10,275 nucleotides of DNA. It comes from Gammaproteobacteria bacterium (GTDB lineage Bacteria; Pseudomonadota; Gammaproteobacteria; Arenicellales; Arenicellaceae). Under the pieces are notes generated by a model, which worked only from the letters and a program-made list of their open reading frames with translations, had not been told where the DNA came from and searched no databases. This document shows positions 1-9,000 of this stretch, one piece after another. Positions within the stretch are counted from its first letter, which is position 1. Every line of letters starts with the position of its first letter. The stretch is from assembly GCA_030426005.1 (NCBI GenBank), contig JAUHZM010000091.1, forward strand, positions 1 to 10,275, given 5' to 3'. The position numbers were made by a program, and so were the translations under genes.

Positions 1-3000
1 GGCAGGTGGTCTACCAGATCGATCATCGAGACCTGACTACGGTGTCGAATGTGCAAGTGTTTGCTGCGGATCATCACGCGCAGACATCAGCGTTATTGCC
101 AATTTCCAACACAAGCCATGTGGACGTTGAACGTACCCTGTGGGCACCAACGGGCGTCCTAACGCACAGCGCGGATGCTCCGGTCGTTGTTGTGTATGGT
201 GATGCTGCCCGAATCAATGACGAGTCGCTGACGCAATCTGGCGCACGCATCGATCTGGTGCACGACACTCAGGGTCGAACCTTTGGCTGGACCGACATTG
301 TCGACCCAGTTTCAGAAGCCGTGGGCTTGCAAATTAACCAAATTAGTCAACCGACATTGCTGGCAACTGTGGCCACCAATGCAGCCCCGGACGCTGAGTT
401 ACGAATCCTTGAACCACAGAATAACAGTGCGTTTGAGGAGGGCGAGCGTGTTGTTGTGGCCTACCAGTCTGTCGGTCCCGCCGCAGGCGACTATCGATTT
501 ACACGTATCGCGTTGACGGACTTTAACGGCAACCTCATTACCTCAGTACTGATGTCTGCAGCAAATGGTGAGTTGCAAATTCAACTGCCGGCAGTACAAG
601 AACTGGATACCTATTACCTGCGCGTGCGCAATTATTATGGCGAGGAACTGAAGTTCGTTGAACGAGAAGTCGGTCTACGTATCGCACCGAGACTCAGTGT
701 GCCCGCGCCGAGCTTGATTGGTCTCTCCAGTGAGGTGTTTGCGGGCAGTACACTCGATCTCAGCTTGGATCCGAGTGTGGTAGCTACCGCGTCGGGCGTC
801 TCTATTGAAGTCTATGATGATCAAGGTTCGTTATTGTTCTCAGGGAACGAGCTACTTAGCTTTGTCGTCCCCGAGGGCACAAACTTCCTCACTATAGTAA
901 CAACCGTGCGGGACGAGTTTGGCAATCAGCGTCAAACAGAGCAGCAAATTACTGTGGTCACTGGGTTTGAGCCTGCGCTTACCAATCAAAATGCCTTAGT
1001 TTATAACCATATCTTGCCACGACCAGGCGGTGCTTGGCTGGCACAAGGCCGGTTGCTATTCGATGAGAACGGGCAGCAGTTAGCTGAATTGGACGCCGAG
1101 ATCACGGCATTGACCGCATTGACGGATCGCTTGCTCGTCGCACTTTCAGACCAGCAGTTGGTGATACTTGCTCCAGTAGAAAATTATCAAGTTGTGGGCA
1201 ACTATCGTCACGGTGCGCGAGTGGTCGAGCTGGTGGCTTTCGGTGATCGCATTCTGGCGCGCGATATCGGTGGTAACGTATCGGCGTTTAATAGTTCCGG
1301 CAATGAGTTAACCCCACAAAGTCTGCGTCTGCGCACCAGTACAACTCGAACCACGGCCTTCGAACAAACATCGAATGCCATTCAATTGCTCAATTCGAAT
1401 GCCGGTTTTGCGGTCTTGTTCGAAGATAACCTCATTGAGTTTGATCTTGAATTTACGACAGCCCAGTCCGTCACCTATGAGGTGGCGGATGCGGTTGCCG
1501 CGGTTGAGAAAGGCGGGCGTTTCCTCGTGGTTAGTCGCAACCAAACCCTCTTTAGCATTCAATCCGGAAAAGTTGCGCGCCAATTTGATCTCGGCGTGAA
1601 TCTTGACTGGTTGCACACCTATGGGCGATATCTTGTCGGTCTGAATGATAGCCAGCTGGTGTTTATTGATGCGCTCAATCCTGCCTCGCCGGTTCGCGTT
1701 GGTGTCTACCCAATCACCGGTTTGCCTGAGGTTCAATCGGCGGAACTGATTGGTGGCCGAATTGAGTTTGGTCGTGGAGCAGGGCAAGCGCTACAACTTT
1801 CACGCGCTGCGCAGCCAATTACCACCTTGTATGCGGATTCCAATGCGCGCGGGTTTACGCAAGATGTTGCGGTCTACAATGGTTTGGTGGTCGCGGCTGC
1901 GAGTGAGTTCGGTGCGCAGATTCTACAAACTGCACACGGCAGCTGGCAGTCGAGCCACTACCCGCAACAGGCCTATACGATAGCCAGTCATCTCAGTGCG
2001 ATTGACGGTGAGCGAATCTATCTTGCTCAACAAGACCGTCAGGTCGTTGAAGCAGTCAGTTTGTCGAACACGACACCTCGCCAAGCAACGCAACCGAAAA
2101 CGGTGTTCAGCGGCTTAGTAGCGACTCAGCTTGCAGTTACCCAACGATTCCTGGTCGTCGCCGCAGCGAATCAGCTGTATATCGCGGATAAACAAAACCT
2201 GAATGCCACGGGCACATTAACGTTGCCGAATAATGCACAAGTCAAAGATCTCGCGGTGTTCGGCGATTCAGTGTTTGTTGCGACATTGTCCAATACACTG
2301 TTGCGCTATGAGTTAAATTCACTGCCCATCGTGCCTGAGCTGGTTGCGCCAAAAACCTTGTTGAATGGTGGTGGATCGATCGACGCGCTCGCTACATCCG
2401 GCGACTATTTGTTCTTCGCATCCGACGGCGTCGTACACAGGCTAGGTCTAAACGACGACAGTGATACCACCATCACACTGAGTAATTCAGTGGCCGTGTT
2501 CGATATGGTCTATGGGGATGGGTTGATCTGGCTTGCGGACCGCACGACCACCGAGGTTCGCTTAAGCGCAATTGAGGTCGCTAACTGGCAACACCTGCCT
2601 GGTACGTCGATTCCGTTGACTCAAGCGGTCACAGGTATGGACTACCATGCTGGCACTTTGGCAGTTGCTACCGGAAGCCAGGGAGTGCGGGTTTACCAGA
2701 TCGGACTTAATCAGGTCACCACCAACGCCGCTACTCTCGCTCCGCGGGCAGATAAAGTCGTGGTGCAAGGCGATTACTTGTCATTGTCGATCGCTGATCC
2801 GATCGGCACAGTGGCCGCAGAATATCTGATAAACGATACCTTAGTGGTGAGCACGGATCAGTCACCGTTTGCGAGTCGTGTGTTGGTACCAGCTAACTTG
2901 CGCAACGGTCAACCGTTTACAGTGCGAACACGGATTGAAATGGCGGACGGACGCATCGTCAATTCAGAGCCACGTCAAGTATTGCTGCAGGGCGAAGACC

Positions 3001-6000
3001 TGCCGGTGAATAGTTTCCGCGTCATTATCACGCATCCGGTCGCTGGTGTGCCGACCTTTACGCCAAAACCACTCGAAATTCGCGCGCAAGTCAGTAATTC
3101 TACTCAGCCGGTGTATCAGGTTGAATACTATGAGGCAGATACCGCAGATGGCCCATTCCGCATTATCGGTAAGCATTACGGTCCAGAATATGTGATCTTC
3201 CGCGAGTACGATGAAAGTGACTCCGGCAAATTCTTACAAGTTCGCGCGATCGACGTGTTCGGTAATGTCACCAGTTCGAATCCGGTGGCCATCGAGCGAC
3301 GTTCAGACACACAATTGCCGGTCATTTCACCATTTAACATTGATGGCCCATTATTGCCGGGTGGGCAAATTGTGGAACGGCACGACTTTGTGATAGCAAG
3401 CCATGTCTCAGATGCACAGAGCAGTATCGACTCGGCTATTTTGACGCGTAACGGGGTTGTTGTTGCGGCCGTTTTTGAAGATGGGCCAATCCGTTTTACC
3501 GAGACAACGGCACAACGCGATCAAGTCTTGAACTACACATTGACTGTGCGTGATAAAGCTGGGAATCAGGACTCGATTACCCAGTCGTACACCATTATTG
3601 AGGACACCAAACCAAGCCTGTCAGAGCTTGTTTTCGAACCTCAACCAATACTGGAGCGCGGGCAGTTCAATGTCAGCTTCCGTGCAGAGGATCAGGTGGC
3701 GATTGAGTCAGCCGAGGTGATTTGGAACGGTTTTACCACCCAGGTGCCGGTTACCAGCAATCAGAATGGCCCAGTGTCACTCAATCTCACGACACAATTG
3801 CGTGATCGACGTGCTAACCGGATTCCAGCCTTGCAATCGCAGCCCGCGGTGATTGCCGTGGTTGATGACTTAGGCCAACGGTCTGAGGCCACCATCGACG
3901 TCGACGTGACCCCTGATTTGCCGCCGATCGCAAACAACCTGGCAGTGGAGTACGAAGCTAACGACTTCTACGGAAATGCCTTCATAGTGAGCTTGTCGCA
4001 AATTCGTGCCGCGAACGACGGGGATGATCCAGTCCAGATCGAAATCATCGAAGATTCACCGAACGAGGGAAAACGCGTCGTGGTCTCGGACGTCACCTTT
4101 TTAGACGAAACTCAGGTGCTAAGTTTCCGTCTGCCGAATGATGAAATCCCAGATGATGAATACCGCTTCCGTGTGCGTATCACAGATCATTTGGGGCAGA
4201 CAGATGAGTCCGATTTGCAAACCGTTGCGTTAACTCGCATACCAAATGAGCTGCGCTTCTTTAAGGCAGCTGATCAGGTCACATTTAACCCAATCGCCTT
4301 TAGTGTTGATGCGAACCCGGTGTACCAAATTGAAGTGCTTGATAACGCAGGTCGACGCGTGCCGAATCAGGTGGTTGAGTGGCACTTAACGCCGGTTGAT
4401 TCAGGTGAGGGTTCGACGCTTGGCCAAACCAGTAGTGATTTACACGGTTTGACCTCACTCAACCTGGATCCACACCTATCCACTGGCCTGTACACCTTGT
4501 CTGCGACTTTAGTAAATCGAGACCACATCACCGTCGCGCGTCGAATTCGTATCGACACGGGTGTGACCACACGTTTTGAGCTGACAGCGAACACGACCGT
4601 CAAAGCGGGCGGGCAAACTGACATTTCGGTTCGCGCGTTAGACCGTGGTGGCAACCTGGTGGTACACGACTCTGAGTCTGAACTTGAAATTCAGGTTCCG
4701 TATCAAGGGTTTAATTTTGGTTTTGCGAATTACACACGTGTGAGCTTATTGCCAGCGGGTGGCGAAAAGGCCATTTTGCAAATGCGACACGGTGAGGCGC
4801 ACATTCCATTGTCAGTTGCACGCACTGCTGGCGCGTATCATGCCGAGCTCTTAACCGAGAACGGTCTTGAGACCTTGATCCCAACGCCACAAGGCCACGT
4901 GGCAAGTTCACAGCTACCGATCACAGTGACAGCCGCTGATGCATTCCAAGTACAGCTAAGCGCAACAACGCAAACGAACCATGAGTTTGGCGAAGTAGGT
5001 CGATTGGAGGCTGGTGAGTCGGTCCAAATTAATGCGCAAATACTGGACCAATATTTCAACCCTGTGGCGACGTTCAAACATCTTGCTGACCCGATTGATG
5101 CCAACCTTGGCTTGCAAATGTCAGTCGACGGCAATGCAGTATTGGACAGCAGCACGCTGAATACAATTCAAGGTTCTGGTGTTGTTGAATTGAGTAATGA
5201 GTCAGCCGAATCCGTGTTGGTCTCAATCGATAGTGTCACGGGTGGTAACGTGCCTCCAACGCTGGTTGAACTGGGCTCACTCGAAGTCGAGTTCGCAAAA
5301 CGAAAACCGGCGATAATGCAGCAACAGTTTATTAAAGCGATCAACAGTGACATTACACCACTGGAACTCACATACTCCGAGCCGGTGACCAACCTAGGTG
5401 ACAGCAGCAATGCGATCGCGGCACTAACGCTGGATGATCAGCCAGTTCAGGGCATCTTTGATACGGGTGTGGAGCCTGTATCAGTCGCCACCTTTACACC
5501 TGAGCAACCATTTGAGTTAGGTAAGTGCGTTGCCGTCGATACTTCCGGCTCGGCTTGGCGTGGCGTCGAGGCCGACGATCCGGTATTGGTGCAAGCCATT
5601 GATGTCTGCATGTACCACAGCCTGATTTCGATTCCCACGCAGTTAGCTGTACTTGAGGGCACCACAACGACGGTTGAGATTCAATTACCGAGCGATGCGT
5701 CCGGCGTATTGACGGGTCAGATGTCGGCTAGCAGAATCGTCACCACTGAGCCGCTCGAGTTCACTGATGTGGTGACCTACCCAATCAGCGCGTCCACCGT
5801 CAGTGTCGATGTTCCCGTGCACACTGACTCAGGTCTGTCAGACGGTCAATCCTTGGCGATAACCATTGATGAACTTGAACGCGATGGTCAGCCGCTTACA
5901 GTCGGTAACGCCTTGTGGCTGCGCGTGTTGCAGGTGAATGGTGATTACGATCAGGATGGTCTTCCTAATGGCTTGGAGTTCAGCCTGCCTGACTACGACC

Positions 6001-9000
6001 CAACCAATCCAGACTCCGACGGTGATGGTATCTCTGATGGTGAAGAAGATCTCGACAATGATGGTCTTACCAATATTGAAGAGCTCGAAGCGGGTACCGA
6101 ATTGGATGTGGTAGACAGCGATGGCGACGGATTGAGTGATTATGATGAGTTGCGACGTTACGATTCTGATCCAACCGAAGGTGACTCAGACTCTGATGGT
6201 ATTTCAGATTTTATCGAGGCGATTTCTGAGTCAGAACCAAGAGATCCAAACGATCGAAATGTAGACCCGTTCTTCGTTACATCGATTACGGTGGCACCAA
6301 CGCAAATCGAGCATTCACTGGGTCAGAACAACGATGCTGCGCAAATCAACGTATCTGCAACCTTCGAAGCCTTAGGCCGCGTTGAGCAGGTCAATATAAC
6401 TGAACTGTCTGAGTTGGTTGAGTATCAATCGTCAGACGCTCAGGTATTTACCACTGATTCGATTGGCGAGCTTGGCTTCGTCGGTGAGGGTACTGCTGAA
6501 CTCACCGTGGTCTTTATCGAAAACCCTGTGCTTAGTGCTTTGGTGCCGGTATCCGTGACGGCGCCAGCTGTGGTGCTGCCTGATGAGTATGGGTTTGTTA
6601 AACCGGTTGATGGAGCTGTCATTGGGTTTAATCCAACCGATCTGGTTCTTATGTTCGATAACTCGGCGATCACGTCAGGTGACGCAGCCCTGTCGAGCTG
6701 TGACGGTGGAATCGAACCTGAGTGTCAACCTGGCAGTATCTTGGATGCTCAAAAAGCCGCTGCATTGGCATTGCTGACAAAGGTCAATCTGGCCACTACC
6801 AAAGTGGGCATTATGGTGGCCTCTGACAGTAGCAATGTTGTACAGGATTTGACTCATGATCGTGTCGCGCTGGAGCACACAATCAACTCGATCGAAGTCA
6901 CCGATGCCAATAATTGGGCGACCTATGATGAGCGTATCGAACAAGCAACAGAGTTATTGTCAGGCCCTGAATCACGCTTTTATGCAGCGCCGATGATGTT
7001 GATTATGACAACGCCGGAGGCGGTCCCTGATCTAATAACAGCAGAGTTCGAGTTTGGCCCAATACTCGAAAGCTCACCAATCGACCTAGCGCGCGCGTCG
7101 GGTATCGCTGTGAATATTGCGATACTAGGCCATAGCGAGCTGGAAGATGGTGAACTTTCTTATGAGAAGTACCGAATCATGGATCGCATTCTCAATCCTT
7201 ACTACGACGAACTATGCGCAATCGAGAATCCTCCGATGTACGAATGCGATAGCGACGAAGAAAGCACTGAGTCCGTGGAGTATGTTCAGGATGAGCTTCC
7301 GGCGCTGCCAGTCGGTTTTGTTGAGGCGTATGAGTCTGCTCATTCTTTGGTTGAAAGATTGCCGAACATGATCCTGCTGGATCAATCAGGTTTTGAGGTT
7401 ATCGCTAGCAAGCCGTACTCAGATACTGATGCGACGCACACTTTCCAAGTCGAGATTGGTTACGAATTCGATTCAATCGAGGTCCCAGCACAAGGCAATG
7501 GCTACTTTATGGATTTGCCGTTCGAGCAATCACACAACGGTACAGAAGCATGGGTATGGAGTGATGCGCTGCAGTTCCCAGATAGTTTTGGAGGGGTTTA
7601 CGCTCAGTTGATGCCGACTAAAACCGAGCCGCGCTTGAATTCATTTGCAACGCTGAATCAGCTAGGCGAAGGTGCGTCGATTATCGTGAGTGCAAGGCAT
7701 CTGGCGAACGCGGCAAATAATGAACCTTCAAGATCAGGTTCGGGCGTCGCTGGCACCGAGCTCTATGTCGATGGTCAACTAGTTGCCATTGATGCACTCG
7801 ACAAGTTTAGTCTGCAATTTACCTTACCTGCTGGTGCAGGATTGTGGTCTGAGGTCTATGTGATCTCAGATGGTGTGCGGAGTAATTCATTGTTGCTGTC
7901 ATACGACAACCAGCCGCTTTCAACTGCAGAGCAGATTCTCAAACCAGCTGCAGAATCACTACAGATCAGTGGCGCTGCGGACATTGTTATCTTTATCGAT
8001 AATCTGCTCCAAGAGGAAGACGATTTCTACAATCAAATTGACGCAGTGTACGATTTGATTGACACCGTCGATCTGAGCAAGCACCAAATAGCGATTGGCC
8101 TGTCTGCTAACCCGACCGATATTGGCGATGGCCACATCGTTAATCGGCCAGGCATATTGTTACCATTGACAAATGATGTAGGTGCAATTGAAGACGCGCT
8201 CGACACCATTGACAGTGTCTATGATTATGGGGATACGCCAGATATCGAGCAGTACATCGCGACAGCCTATGAAGAGTTAGCCAGTGTGAGAAGTAACCCT
8301 GATGCTGTGCCAGTTTTGCTTGGTGTGCAGGGCAGTCACTACGGGTCAGGCGATTCAAGATCCAAATTCTCTTTTATACCAGACGCCTACGCTTACCCCA
8401 TCGATGAGATGTCGACGGCCGATAAGGCGCTCGATGCCGGCATGATCGTTAACTTGGTTGGATACGGAGAGGAGCCAGACAGCTGTTGCATCTACTCGCC
8501 GACCATGGCCGATTTTGAACTGCTGAGTTATCTCTCAGGCGGTCTGTATAAGCGATTGTCTGATGCGACGAGCCTGACGAACTATTTTACGTCAGCCATT
8601 GCGTTTACTGACACGCCGAGTATTGAGGTAGTCGCAGCGAAAGCCGCGAATGATGATTCGATCGATAAGACCATTACGGTTAATTTGTTCAATGATCGTT
8701 TTGGTATCAATCTCATTTCTCAGACTCCCGTGTTGTCATCGTCGCAGGGTAGAGTGCATCGCGCGAATGTGAGTTTGTTGGATAGCGAAAACCATCGCTC
8801 TGGCAACATCCAGTTTGGCGATCAAGAAGCACACGTTTCAATTGCGCCGACCACGACCAATGCGAAACTCACTGGCGTGTATCATTACAGCTTAAGTCAA
8901 GGTTCTGTGATCACTATATTAGGCCGACACTTAGATCCGCAAGCGACCACGCTGATGTTCGACGGCGCTGAGCTCACCGCAATTGAAGTCAGTAAATTTG

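Noticed and set aside
283..516. Short + strand open frames in the +1-related frame (also at 1375, 1750, 2647, 3211, 6583, 7147, 7393 and 7870)
   Set aside because: All sit in a different frame inside the giant gene, have composition typical of shifted reading, and lack any domain or convincing ribosome binding site.
1308..1787. Open frame of 159 codons on the - strand
   Set aside because: It lies wholly opposite the long + strand frame with its clear repeats, has no recognisable domain, and its length is expected by chance opposite a long GC-balanced gene.
5943..6257. EF-hand calmodulin-like domain
   Set aside because: The DxDxDG loops lack the flanking helices of EF-hands and have the short proline and Glu-Glu spacers of TSP3 repeats.
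6636..8621. Magnesium chelatase or copper-amine type vWA with an enzymatic partner
   Set aside because: No AAA+ or other partner gene is visible, the MIDAS residues are degraded, and the surrounding modules are extracytoplasmic.
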